Positions 23,488-36,837 of a stretch of DNA of 64,000 bases are shown here, one piece after another. Position 1 is the stretch's first letter. Every line of letters begins with the position of its first letter. Under the pieces are notes generated by a model. It had not been told where the DNA came from and did no database searches. It worked only from the letters and a program-made list of their open reading frames with translations. Both the position numbers and the translations under genes were made by a program. Source of the DNA: Hydractinia symbiolongicarpus (lineage: Eukaryota; Cnidaria; Hydrozoa; Anthoathecata; Hydractiniidae); contig NC_079881.1 of assembly GCF_029227915.1 (NCBI RefSeq), forward strand, positions 33,083,501-33,147,500, written 5' to 3'.

Positions 23488-25089
23488 AAACCTCATTGGC
23501 TATGGTAATGCCACTGCGCAAAGCTAACCCAACAAGAACGGCAACCATCGCGTGCTTCTTTAACGTTGTCGATTGCTTGTGGTTACGGCATTTTGGTCCC
23601 CACCTCGCCTTTCCCTTGTGCGACTTAAACAGTTTTCATATGCATAGCCGAACTAAGACAAGTGTCCGTTGTCGTCGTGAGAGTAAGGGCCAGTGCCGCA
23701 ACGAGCGCCTTGTCTCCACCACTGATTCGCCATTTACACCTAGAATGCCCACCGTCTGCGGAAGTGACCAGTTGCGTTGAAAAGAGGCGATGCATAATGT
23801 GTCCTGCTTTACACGAAAGGGTTCTTCTCCATTCGGAAGCGAGCAAACAAGAATTTTTTCGCTTTTCTTGCATTCGACGCAGTCTTCGTGAGATCAGCAG
23901 ATTTCTATTTTTAGGCATGGTCCCAGTGGGAACCTCCAAATATTGCAACGCCGGCGATGTTTCACGCCGTCATGCGGGATATTGGGAAAAGTTTTCAATT
24001 AGCAATCACCACGCCTCGGTTAAACCTCATTGGCTATGGTAATGCCACTGCGCAAAGCTAACCCAACAAGAACGGCAACCATCGCGTGCTTCTTTAACGT
24101 TGTCGATTGCTTGTGGTTACGGCATTTTGGTCCCCACCTCGCCTTTCCCCTGTGCGACTTAAACAGTTTTCATATGCATAGCCGAACTAAGACAAGTGTC
24201 CGTTGTCGTCGTGAGAGTAAGGGCCAGTGCCGCAACGAGCGCTTTGTCTCCACCACTGATTCGCCATTTACACCTAGAATGCCCACCGTCTGCGGAAGTG
24301 ACCAGTTGCGTTGAAAAGAGGCGATGCATAATGTGTCCTGCTTTACACGAAAGGGTTCTTCTCCATTCGGAAGCGAGCAAACAAGAATTTTTGCGCTTTT
24401 CTTGCATTCGACGCAGTCTTCGTGAGCTCAGCAGATTTCTATTTTTAGGCATGGTCCCAGTGGGAACCTCCAAATATTGCAACGCCGGCGATGTTTCACG
24501 CCGTCATGAGGGATATTGGGAAAAGTTTTCAATTAGCAATCACCACGCCTCGGTTAAACCTCATTGGCTATGCTAATGCCACTGCGCAAAGCTAACCCAA
24601 CAAGAACGACAACCATCGCGTGCTTCTTTAACGTTGTCGATTGCTTGTGGTTACGGCATTTTGGTCCCCACCTCGCCTTTCCCTTGTGCGACTTAAACAG
24701 TTTTCATATGCATAGCCGAACTAAGACAAGTGTCCGTTGTCGTCGTGAGAGTAAGGGCCAGTGCCGCAACGAGCGCTTTGTCTCCACCACTGATTCGCCA
24801 TTTACACCTAGAATGCCCACCGTCTGCGGAAGTGACCAGTTGCGTTGAAAAAAGGCGATGCATAATGTGTCCTGCTTTACACGAAAGGGTTCTTCTCCAT
24901 TCGGAAGCGAGCAAACAAGAATTTTTGCGCTTTTCTTGCATTCGACGCAGTCTTCGTGAGCTCAGCAGATTTCTATTTTTAGGCATGGTCCCAGCGGGAA
25001 CCTCCAAATATTGCAACGCCGGCGATGTTTCACGCCGTCATGCGGGATATTGGGAAAAGTTTTCAATTAGCAATCACCACGCCTCGGTT
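23488..25089. repeat. Three-copy higher-order unit, first instance (copies 45-47)
   Basis: Five changes recur exactly 1602 bp further on: m372 G to T and m406 C to A in copy 45 (23859, 23893), m488 C to A in copy 46, and m18 G to C with m54 G to A in copy 47. Four changes are found only in this instance: a T to C near m229 of copy 45, a T to C in the CCCTTGTG stretch of copy 46, a G to A near m298 of copy 47, and m440 T to C of copy 47 (24995). Confidence 0.92.
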
Positions 25090-26691
25090 AAACCTCATTG
25101 GCTATGGTAATGCCACTGCGCAGAGCTAACCCAACAAGAACGGCAACCATCGCGTGCTTCTTTAACGTTGTCGATTGCTTGTGGTTACGGCATTTTGGTC
25201 CCCACCTCGCCTTTCCCTTGTGCGACTTAAACAGTTTTCATATGCATAGCCGAACTAAGACAAGTGTCCGTTGTCGTCGTGAGAGTAAGGGCCAGTGCCG
25301 CAACGAGCGCTTTGTCTCCACCACTGATTCGCCATTTACACCTAGAATGCCCACCGTCTGCGGAAGTGACCAGTTGCGTTGAAAAGAGGCGATGCATAAT
25401 GTGTCCTGCTTTACACGAAAGGGTTCTTCTCCATTCGGAAGCGAGCAAACAAGAATTTTTTCGCTTTTCTTGCATTCGACGCAGTCTTCGTGAGATCAGC
25501 AGATTTCTATTTTTAGGCATGGTCCCAGTGGGAACCTCCAAATATTGCAACGCCGGCGATGTTTCACGCCGTCATGCGGGATATTGGGAAAAGTTTTCAA
25601 TTAGCAATCACCACGCCTCGGTTAAACCTCATTGGCTATGGTAATGCCACTGCGCAAAGCTAACCCAAGAAGAACGGCAACCATCGCGTGCTTCTTTAAC
25701 GTTGTCGATTGCTTGTGGTTACGGCATTTTGGTCCCCACCTCGCCTTTCCCTTGTGCGACTTAAACAGTTTTCATATGCATAGCCGAACTAAGACAAGTG
25801 TCCGTTGTCGTCGTGAGAGTAAGGGCCAGTGCCGCAACGAGCGCTTTGTCTCCACCACTGATTCGCCATTTACACCTAGAATGCCCACCGTCTGCGGAAG
25901 TGACCAGTTGCGTTGAAAAGAGGCGATGCATAATGTGTCCTGCTTTACACGAAAGGGTTCTTCTCCATTCGGAAGCGAGCAAACAAGAATTTTTGCGCTT
26001 TTCTTGCATTCGACGCAGTCTTCGTGAGCTCAGCAGATTTCTATTTTTAGGCATGGTCCCAGTGGGAACCTCCAAATATTGCAACGCCGGCGATGTTTCA
26101 CGCCGTCATGAGGGATATTGGGAAAAGTTTTCAATTAGCAATCACCACGCCTCGGTTAAACCTCATTGGCTATGCTAATGCCACTGCGCAAAGCTAACCC
26201 AACAAGAACGACAACCATCGCGTGCTTCTTTAACGTTGTCGATTGCTTGTGGTTACGGCATTTTGGTCCCCACCTCGCCTTTCCCTTGTGCGACTTAAAC
26301 AGTTTTCATATGCATAGCCGAACTAAGACAAGTGTCCGTTGTCGTCGTGAGAGTAAGGGCCAGTGCCGCAACGAGCGCTTTGTCTCCACCACTGATTCGC
26401 CATTTACACCTAGAATGCCCACCGTCTGCGGAAGTGACCAGTTGCGTTGAAAAGAGGCGATGCATAATGTGTCCTGCTTTACACGAAAGGGTTCTTCTCC
26501 ATTCGGAAGCGAGCAAACAAGAATTTTTGCGCTTTTCTTGCATTCGACGCAGTCTTCGTGAGCTCAGCAGATTTCTATTTTTAGGCATGGTCCCAGTGGG
26601 AACCTCCAAATATTGCAACGCCGGCGATGTTTCACGCCGTCATGCGGGATATTGGGAAAAGTTTTCAATTAGCAATCACCACGCCTCGGTT
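25090..26691. repeat. Three-copy higher-order unit, second instance (copies 48-50)
   Basis: This block carries the same five diagnostic changes as copies 45-47, in the same order and at the same monomer positions. It has two changes of its own: m34 A to G in copy 48, and a C to G in the CCCAACAAGAAC stretch of copy 49. A tandem duplication of 1602 bp followed by a few new substitutions in each half explains the pattern. The next copy (51) is m135-C and lacks all of these changes, so the duplication ends here. Confidence 0.92.
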
Positions 26692-29600
26692 AAACCTCAT
26701 TGGCTATGGTAATGCCACTGCGCAAAGCTAACCCAACAAGAACGGCAACCATCGCGTGCTTCTTTAACGTTGTCGATTGCTTGTGGTTACGGCATTTTGG
26801 TCCCCACCTCGCCTTTCCCTTGTGCCACTTAAACAGTTTTCATATGCATAGCCGAACTAAGACAAGTGTCCGTTGTCGTCGTGAGAGTAAGGGCCAGTGC
26901 CGCAACGAGCGCTTTGTCTCCACCACTGATTCGCCATTTACACCTAGAATGCCCACCGTCTGCGGAAGTGACCAGTTGCGTTGAAAAGAGGCGATGCATA
27001 ATGTGTCCTGCTTTACACGAAAGGGTTCTTCTCCATTCAGAAGCGAGCAAACAAGAATTTTTGCGCTTTTCTTGCATTCGACGCAGTCTTCGTGAGCTCA
27101 GCAGATTTCTATTTTTAGGCATGGTCCCAGTGGGAACCTCCAAATATTGCTACGCCGGCGATGTTTCACGCCGTCATGCGGGATATTGGGAAAAGTTTTC
27201 AATTAGCAATCACCACGCCTCGGTTAAACCTCATTGGCTATGGTAATGCCACTGCGCAAAGCTAACCCAACAAGAACGGCAACCATCGCGTGCTTCTTTA
27301 ACGTTGTCGATTGCTTGTGGTTACGGCATTTTGGTCCCCACCTCGCCTTTCCCTTGTGCGACTTAAACAGTTTTCATATGCATAGCCGAACTAAGACAAG
27401 TGTCCGTTGTCGTCGTGAGAGTAAGGGCCAGTGCCGCAACGAGCGCTTTGTCTCCACCACTGATTCGCCATTTACACCTAGAATGCCCACCGTCTGCGGA
27501 AGTGACCAGTTGCGTTGAAAAGAGGCGATGCATAATGTGTCCTGCTTTACACGAAAGGGTTCTTCTCCATTCGGAAGCGAGCAAACAAGAATTTTTGCGC
27601 TTTTCTTGCATTCGACGCAGTCTTCGTGAGCTCAGCAGATTTCTATTTTTAGGCATGGTCCCAGTGGGAACCTCCAAATATTGCAACGCCGGCGATGTTT
27701 CACGCCGTCATGCGGGATATTGGGAAAAGTTTTCAATTAGCAATCACCACGCCTCGGTTAAACCTCATTGGCTATGGTAATGCCACTGCGCAAAGCTAAC
27801 CCAACAAGAACGGCAACCATCGCGTGCTTCTTTAACGTTGTCGATTGCTTGTGGTTACGGCATTTTGGTCCCCACCTCGCCTTTCCCTTGTGCCACTTAA
27901 ACAGTTTTCATATGCATAGCCGAACTAAGACAAGTGTCCGTTGTCGTCGTGAGAGTAAGGGCCAGTGCCGCAACGAGCGCTTTGTCTCCACCACTGATTC
28001 GCCATTTACACCTAGAATGCCCACCGTCTGCGGAAGTGACCAGTTGCGTTGAAAAGAGGCGATGCATAATGTGTCCTGCTTTACACGAAAGGGTTCTTCT
28101 CCATTCGGAAGCGAGCAAACAAGAATTTTTGCGCTTTTCTTGCATTCGACGCAGTCTTCGTGAGCTCAGCAGATTTCTATTTTTAGGCATGGTCCCAGTG
28201 GGAACCTCCAAATATTGCAACGCCGGCGATGTTTCACGCCGTCATGCGGGATATTGGGAAAAGTTTTCAATTAGCAATCACCACGCCTCGGTTAAACCTC
28301 ATTGGCTATGGTAATGCCACTGCGCAAAGCTAACCCAACAAGAACGGCAACCATCGCGTGCTTCTTTAACGTTGTCGATTGCTTGTGGTTACGGCATTTT
28401 GGTCCCCACCTCGCCTTTCCCTTGTGCGACTTAAACAGTTTTCATATGCATAGCCGAACTAAGACAAGTGTCCGTTGTCGTCGTGAGAGTAAGGGCCAGT
28501 GCCGCAACGAGCGCTTTGTCTCCACCACTGATTCGCCATTTACACCTAGAATGCCCACCGTCTGCGGAAGTGACCAGTTGCGTTGAAAAGAGGCGATGCA
28601 TAATGTGTCCTGCTTTACACGAAAGGGTTCTTCTCCATTCGGAAGCGAGCAAACAAGAATTTTTGCGCTTTTCTTGCATTCGACGCAGTCTTCGTGAGCT
28701 CAGCAGATTTCTATTTTTAGGCATGGTCCCAGTGGGAACCTCCAAATATTGCAACGCCGGCGATGTTTCACGCCGTCATGCGGGATATTGGGAAAAGTTT
28801 TCAATTAGCAATCACCACGCCTCGGTTAAACCTCATTGGCTATGGTAATGCCACTGCGCAAAGCTAACCCAACAAGAACGGCAACCATCGCGTGCTTCTT
28901 TAACGTTGTCGATTGCTTGTGGTTACGGCATTTTGGTCCCCACCTCGCCTTTCCCTTGTGCGACTTAAACAGTTTTCATATGCATAGCCGAACTAACACA
29001 AGTGTCCGTTGTCGTCGTGAGAGTAAGGGCCAGTGCCGCAACGAGCGCTTTGTCTCCACCACTGATTCGCCATTTACACCTAGAATGCCCACCGTCTGCG
29101 GAAGTGACCAGTTGCGTTGAAAAGAGGCGATGCATAATGTGTCCTGCTTTACACGAAAGGGTTCTTCTCCATTCGGAAGCGAGCAAACAAGAATTTTTGC
29201 GCTTTTCTTGCATTCGACGCAGTCTTCGTGAGCTCAGCAGATTTCTATTTTTAGGCATGGTCCCAGTGGGAACCTCCAAATATTGCAACGCCGGCGATGT
29301 TTCACGCCGTCATGCGGGATATTGGGAAAAGTTTTCAATTAGCAATCACCACGCCTCGGTTAAACCTCATTGGCTATGGTAATGCCACTGCGCAAAGCTA
29401 ACCCAACAAGAACGGCAACCATCGCGTGCTTCTTTAACGTTGTCGATTGCTTGTGGTTACGGCATTTTGGTCCCCACCTCGCCTTTCCCTTGTGCGACTT
29501 AAACAGTTTTCATATGCATAGCCGAACTAAGACAAGTGTCCGTTGTCGTCGTGAGAGTAAGGGCCAGTGCCGCAACGAGCGCTTTGTCTCCACCACTGAT

Positions 29601-32600
29601 TCGCCATTTACACCTAGAATGCCCACCGTCTGCGGAAGTGACCAGTTGCGTTGAAAAGAGGCGATGCATAATGTGTCCTGCTTTACACGAAAGGGTTCTT
29701 CTCCATTCGGAAGCGAGCAAACAAGAATTTTTGCGCTTTTCTTGCATTCGACGCAGTCTTCGTGAGCTCAGCAGATTTCTATTTTTAGGCATGGTCCCAG
29801 TGGGAACCTCCAAATATTGCAACGCCGGCGATGTTTCACGCCGTCATGCGGGATATTGGGAAAAGTTTTCAATTAGCAATCACCACGCCTCGGTTAAACC
29901 TCATTGGCTATGGTAATGCCACTGCGCAAAGCTAACCCAACAAGAACGGCAACCATCGCGTGCTTCTTTAACGTTGTCGATTGCTTGTGGTTACGGCATT
30001 TTGGTCCCCACCTCGCCTTTCCCTTGTGCCACTTAAACAGTTTTCATATGCATAGCCGAACTAAGACAAGTGTCCGTTGTCGTCGTGAGAGTAAGGGCCA
30101 GTGCCGCAACGAGCGCTTTGTCTCCACCACTGATTCGCCATTTACACCTAGAATGCCCACCGTCTGCGGAAGTGACTAGTTGCGTTGAAAAGAGGCGATG
30201 CATAATGTGTCCTGCTTTACACGAAAGGGTTCTTCTCCATTCGGAAGCGAGCAAACAAGAATTTTTGCGCTTTTCTTGCATTCGACGCAGTCTTCGTGAG
30301 CTCAGCAGATTTCTATTTTTAGGCATGGTCCCAGTGGGAACCTCCAAATATTGCAACGCCGGCGATGTTTCACGCCGTCATGCGGGATATTGGGAAAAGT
30401 TTTCAATTAGCAATCACCACGCCTCGGTTAAACCTCATTGGCTATGGTAATGCCACTGCGCAAAGCTAACCCAACAAGAACGGCAACCATCGCGTGCTTC
30501 TTTAACGTTGTCGATTGCTTGTGGTTACGGCATTTTGGTCCCCACCTCGCCTTTCCCTTGTGCCACTTAAACAGTTTTCATATGCATAGCCGAACTAAGA
30601 CAAGTGTCCGTTGTCGTCGTGAGAGTAAGGGCCAGTGCCGCAACGAGCGCTTTGTCTCCACCACTGATTCGCCATTTACACCTAGAATGCCCACCGTCTG
30701 CGGAAGTGACCAGTTGCGTTGAAAAGAGGCGATGCATAATGTGTCCTGCTTTACACGAAAGGGTTCTTCTCCATTCGGAAGCGAGCAAACAAGAATTTTT
30801 GCGCTTTTCTTGCATTCGACGCAGTCTTCGTGAGCTCAGCAGATTTCTATTTTTAGGCATGGTCCCAGCGGGAACCTCCAAATATTGCAACGCCGGCGAT
30901 GTTTCACGCCGTCATGCGGGATATTGGGAAAAGTTTTCAATTAGCAATCACCACGCCTCGGTTAAACCTCATTGGCTATGGTAATGCCACTGCGCAAAGC
31001 TAACCCAACAAGAACGGCAACCATCGCGTGCTTCTTTAACGTTGTCGATTGCTTGTGGTTACGGCATTTTGGTCCCCACCTCGCCTTTCCCTTGTGCCAC
31101 TTAAACAGTTTTCATATGCATAGCCGAACTAAGACAAGTGTCCGTTGTCGTCGTGAGAGTAAGGGCCAGTGCCGCAACGAGCGCTTTGTCTCCACCACTG
31201 ATTCGCCATTTACACCTAGAATGCCCACCGTCTGCGGAAGTGACCAGTTGCGTTGAAAAGAGGCGATGCATAATGTGTCCTGCTTTACACGAAAGGGTTC
31301 TTCTCCATTCGGAAGCGAGCAAACAAGAATTTTTGCGCTTTTCTTGCATTCGACGCAGTCTTCGTGAGCTCAGCAGATTTCTATTTTTAGGCATGGTCCC
31401 AGTGGGAACCTCCAAATATTGCAACGCCGGCGATGTTTCACGCCGTCATGCGGGATATTGGGAAAAGTTTTCAATTAGCAATCACCACGCCTCGGTTAAA
31501 CCTCATTGGCTATGGTAATGCCACTGCGCAAAGCTAACCCAACAAGAACGGCAACCATCGCGTGCTTCTTTAACGTTGTCGATTGCTTGTGGTTACGGCA
31601 TTTTGGTCCCCACCTCGCCTTTCCCTTGTGCCACTTAAACAGTTTTCATATGCATAGCCGAACTAAGACAAGTGTCCGTTGTCGTCGTGAGAGTAAGGGC
31701 CAGTGCCGCAACGAGCGCTTTGTCTCCACCACTGATTCGCCATTTACACCTAGAATGCCCACCGTCTGCGGAAGTGACCAGTTGCGTTGAAAAGAGGCGA
31801 TGCATAATGTGTCCTGCTTTACACGAAAGGGTTCTTCTCCATTCGGAAGCGAGCAAACAAGAATTTTTGCGCTTTTCTTGCATTCGACGCAGTCTTCGTG
31901 AGCTCAGCAGATTTCTATTTTTAGGCATGGTCCCAGTGGGAACCTCCAAATATTGCAACGCCGGCGATGTTTCACGCCGTCATGCGGGATATTGGGAAAA
32001 GTTTTCAATTAGCAATCACCACGCCTCGGTTAAACCTCATTGGCTATGGTAATGCCACTGCGCAAAGCTAACCCAACAAGAACGGCAACCATCGCGTGCT
32101 TCTTTAACGTTGTCGATTGCTTGTGGTTACGGCATTTTGGTCCCCACCTCGCCTTTCCCTTGTGCCACTTAAACAGTTTTCATATGCATAGCCGAACTAA
32201 GACAAGTGTCCGTTGTCGTCGTGAGAGTAAGGGCCAGTGCCGCAACGAGCGCTTTGTCTCCACCACTGATTCGCCATTTACACCTAGAATGCCCACCGTC
32301 TGCGGAAGTGACCAGTTGCGTTGAAAAGAGGCGATGCATAATGTGTCCTGCTTTACACGAAAGGGTTCTTCTCCATTCGGAAGCGAGCAAACAAGAATTT
32401 TTGCGCTTTTCTTGCATTCGACGCAGTCTTCGTGAGCTCAGCAGATTTCTATTTTTAGGCATGGTCCCAGTGGGAACCTCCAAATATTGCAACGCCGGCG
32501 ATGTTTCACGCCGTCATGCGGGATATTGGGAAAAGTTTTCAATTAGCAATCACCACGCCTCGGTTAAACCTCATTGGCTATGGTAATGCCACTGCGCAAA

Positions 32601-35600
32601 GCTAACCCAACAAGAACGGCAACCATCGCGTGCTTCTTTAACGTTGTCGATTGCTTGTGGTTACGGCATTTTGGTCCCCACCTCGCCTTTCCCTTGTGCC
32701 ACTTAAACAGTTTTCATATGCATAGCCGAACTAAGACAAGTGTCCGTTGTCGTCGTGAGAGTAAGGGCCAGTGCCGCAACGAGCGCTTTGTCTCCACCAC
32801 TGATTCGCCATTTACACCTAGAATGCCCACCGTCTGCGGAAGTGACCAGTTGCGTTGAAAAGAGGCGATGCATAATGTGTCCTGCTTTACACGAAAGGGT
32901 TCTTCTCCATTCGGAAGCGAGCAAACAAGAATTTTTGCGCTTTTCTTGCATTCGACGCAGTCTTCGTGAGCTCAGCAGATTTCTATTTTTAGGCATGGTC
33001 CCAGTGGGAACCTCCAAATATTGCAACGCCGGCGATGTTTCACGCCGTCATGCGGGATATTGGGAAAAGTTTTCAATTAGCAATCACCACGCCTCGGTTA
33101 AACCTCATTGGCTATGGTAATGCCACTGCGCAAAGCTAACCCAACAAGAACGGCAACCATCGCGTGCTTCTTTAACGTTGTCGATTGCTTGTGGTTACGG
33201 CATTTTGGTCCCCACCTCGCCTTTCCCTTGTGCGACTTAAACAGTTTTCATATGCATAGCCGAACTAAGACAAGTGTCCGTTGTCGTCGTGAGAGTAAGG
33301 GCCAGTGCCGCAACGAGCGCTTTGTCTCCACCACTGATTCGCCATTTACACCTAGAATGCCCACCGTCTGCGGAAGTGACCAGTTGCGTTGAAAAGAGGC
33401 GATGCATAATGTGTCCTGCTTTACACGAAAGGGTTCTTCTCCATTCGGAAGCGAGCAAACAAGAATTTTTGCGCTTTTCTTGCATTCGACGCAGTCTTCG
33501 TGAGCTCAGCAGATTTCTATTTTTAGGCATGGTCCCAGTGGGAACCTCCAAATATTGCAACGCCGGCGATGTTTCACGCCGTCATGCGGGATATTGGGAA
33601 AAGTTTTCAATTAGCAATCACCACGCCTCGGTTAAACCTCATTGGCTATGGTAATGCCACTGCGCAAAGCTAACCCAACAAGAACGGCAACCATCGCGTG
33701 CTTCTTTAACGTTGTCGATTGCTTGTGGTTACGGCATTTTGGTCCCCACCTCGCCTTTCCCTTGTGCGACTTAAACAGTTTTCATATGCATAGCCGAACT
33801 AAGACAAGTGTCCGTTGTCGTCGTGAGAGTAAGGGCCAGTGCCGCAACGAGCGCTTTGTCTCCACCACTGATTCGCCATTTACACCTAGAATGCCCACCG
33901 TCTGCGGAAGTGACCAGTTGCGTTGAAAAGAGGCGATGCATAATGTGTCCTGCTTTACACGAAAGGGTTCTTCTCCATTCGGAAGCGAGCAAACAAGAAT
34001 TTTTGCGCTTTTCTTGCATTCGACGCAGTCTTCGTGAGCTCAGCAGATTTCTATTTTTAGGCATGGTCCCAGTGGGAACCTCCAAATATTGCAACGCCGG
34101 CGATGTTTCACGCCGTCATGCGGGATATTGGGAAAAGTTTTCAATTAGCAATCACCACGCCTCGGTTAAACCTCATTGGCTATGGTAATGCCACTGCGCA
34201 AAGCTAACCCAACAAGAACGGCAACCATCGCGTGCTTCTTTAACGTTGTCGATTGCTTGTGGTTACGGCATTTTGGTCCCCACCTCGCCTTTCCCTTGTG
34301 CGACTTAAACAGTTTTCATATGCATAGCCGAACTAAGACAAGTGTCCGTTGTCGTCGTGAGAGTAAGGGCCAGTGCCGCAACGAGCGCTTTGTCTCCACC
34401 ACTGATTCGCCATTTACACCTAGAATGCCCACCGTCTGCGGAAGTGACCAGTTGCGTTGAAAAGAGGCGATGCATAATGTGTCCTGCTTTACACGAAAGG
34501 GTTCTTCTCCATTCGGAAGCGAGCAAACAAGAATTTTTGCGCTTTTCTTGCATTCGACGCAGTCTTCGTGAGCTCAGCAGATTTCTATTTTTAGGCATGG
34601 TCCCAGTGGGAACCTCCAAATATTGCAACGCCGGCGATGTTTCACGCCGTCATGCGGGATATTGGGAAAAGTTTTCAATTAGCAATCACCACGCCTCGGT
34701 TAAACCTCATTGGCTATGGTAATGCCACTGCGCAAAGCTAACCCAACAAGAACGGCAACCATCGCGTGCTTCTTTAACGTTGTCGATTGCTTGTGGTTAC
34801 GGCATTTTGGTCCCCACCTCGCCTTTCCCTTGTGCCACTTAAACAGCTTTCATATGCATAGCCGAACTAAGACAAGTGTCCGTTGTCGTCGTGAGAGTAA
34901 GGGCCAGTGCCGCAACGAGCGCTTTGTCTCCACCACTGATTCGCCATTTACACCTAGAATGCCCACCGTCTGCGGAAGTGACCAGTTGCGTTGAAAAGAG
35001 GCGATGCATAATGTGTCCTGCTTTACACGAAAGGGTTCTTCTCCATTCGGAAGCGAGCAAACAAGAATTTTTGCGCTTTTCTTGCATTCGACGCAGTCTT
35101 CGTGAGCTCAGCAGATTTCTATTTTTAGGCATGGTCCCAGTGGGAACCTCCAAATATTGCAACGCCGGCGATGTTTCACGCCGTCATGCGGGATATTGGG
35201 AAAAGTTTTCAATTAGCAATCACCACGCCTCGGTTAAACCTCATTGGCTATGGTAATGCCACTGCGCAAAGCTAACCCAACAAGAACGGCAACCATCGCG
35301 TGCTTCTTTAACGTTGTCGATTGCTTGTGGTTACGGCATTTTGGTCCCCACCTCGCCTTTCCCTTGTGCCACTTAAACAGTTTTCATATGCATAGCCGAA
35401 CTAAGACAAGTGTCCGTTGTCGTCGTGAGAGTAAGGGCCAGTGCCGCAACGAGCGCTTTGTCTCCACCACTGATTCGCCATTTACACCTAGAATGCCCAC
35501 CGTCTGCGGAAGTGACCAGTTGCGTTGAAAAGAGGCGATGCATAATGTGTCCTGCTTTACACGAAAGGGTTCTTCTCCATTCGGAAGCGAGCAAACAAGA

Positions 35601-36837
35601 ATTTTTGCGCTTTTCTTGCATTCGACGCAGTCTTCGTGAGCTCAGCAGATTTCTATTTTTAGGCATGGTCCCAGTGGGAACCTCCAAATATTGCAACGCC
35701 GGCGATGTTTCACGCCGTCATGCGGGATATTGGGAAAAGTTTTCAATTAGCAATCACCACGCCTCGGTTAAACCTCATTGGCTATGGTAATGCCACTGCG
35801 CAAAGCTAACCCAACAAGAACGGCAACCATCGCGTGCTTCTTTAACGTTGTCGATTGCTTGTGGTTACGGCATTTTGGTCCCCACCTCGCCTTTCCCTTG
35901 TGCCACTTAAACAGTTTTCATATGCATAGCCGAACTAAGACAAGTGTCCGTTGTCGTCGTGAGAGTAAGGGCCAGTGCCGCAACGAGCGCTTTGTCTCCA
36001 CCACTGATTCGCCATTTACACCTAGAATGCCCACCGTCTGCGGAAGTGACCAGTTGCGTTGAAAAGAGGCGATGCATAATGTGTCCTGCTTTACACGAAA
36101 GGGTTCTTCTCCATTCGGAAGCGAGCAAACAAGAATTTTTGCGCTTTTCTTGCATTCGACGCAGTCTTCGTGAGCTCAGCAGATTTCTATTTTTAGGCAT
36201 GGTCCCAGTGGGAACCTCCAAATATTGCAACGCCGGCGATGTTTCACGCCGTCATGCGGGATATTGGGAAAAGTTTTCAATTAGCAATCACCACGCCTCG
36301 GTTAAACCTCATTGGCTATGGTAATGCCACTGCGCAAAGCTAACCCAACAAGAACGGCAACCATCGCGTGCTTCTTTAACGTTGTCGATTGCTTGTGGTT
36401 ACGGCATTTTGGTCCCCACCTCGCCTTTCCCTTGTGCCACTTAAACAGTTTTCATATGCATAGCCGAACTAAGACAAGTGTCCGTTGTCGTCGTGAGAGT
36501 AAGGGCCAGTGCCGCAACGAGCGCTTTGTCTCCACCACTGATTCGCCATTTACACCTAGAATGCCCACCGTCTGCGGAAGTGACCAGTTGCGTTGAAAAG
36601 AGGCGATGCATAATGTGTCCTGCTTTACACGAAAGGGTTCTTCTCCATTCGGAAGCGAGCAAACAAGAATTTTTGCGCTTTTCTTGCATTCGACGCAGTC
36701 TTCGTGAGCTCAGCAGATTTCTATTTTTAGGCATGGTCCCAGTGGGAACCTCCAAATATTGCAACGCCGGCGATGTTTCACGCCGTCATGCGGGATATTG
36801 GGAAAAGTTTTCAATTAGCAATCACCACGCCTCGGTT
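26692..36837. repeat. Array segment C: copies 51-69, mixed m135 types
   Basis: The m135 series is C, G, C, G, G, G, then six C (copies 57-62), three G (63-65) and four C (66-69). Private changes are few: two in copy 51 (m348 G to A, and an A to T near m461), G to C in the ACTAAGAC stretch of copy 55, C to T in copy 57 that turns GACCAG into GACTAG (30177), m440 T to C in copy 58 (30869), and T to C in the AACAGTTTTC stretch of copy 66. Copies 59-65 and 67-69 show no private change that I could find. Confidence 0.9.

Larger units (their letters stand above)
10681..26691. repeat. Array segment B: copies 21-50, uniformly m135-G
   Basis: Thirty successive copies carry G at m135 and T at m182, the longest uniform run in the window. 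Copies 30-32, 35, 37, 38, 40, 42 and 43 show no private change that I could find. Scattered single changes include 11613 and 11741 (copy 22), 12299, 12303 and 12582 (copy 24), 13248 (copy 25), 13698 and 13782 (copy 26), 13920 (copy 27), 15377 (copy 29), 17407 (copy 33), 17788 and 18108 (copy 34), 18764 (copy 36), 20722 (copy 39), 21697 (copy 41) and 23395 (copy 44). The run suggests recent local amplification of a G-type monomer. Confidence 0.9.
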
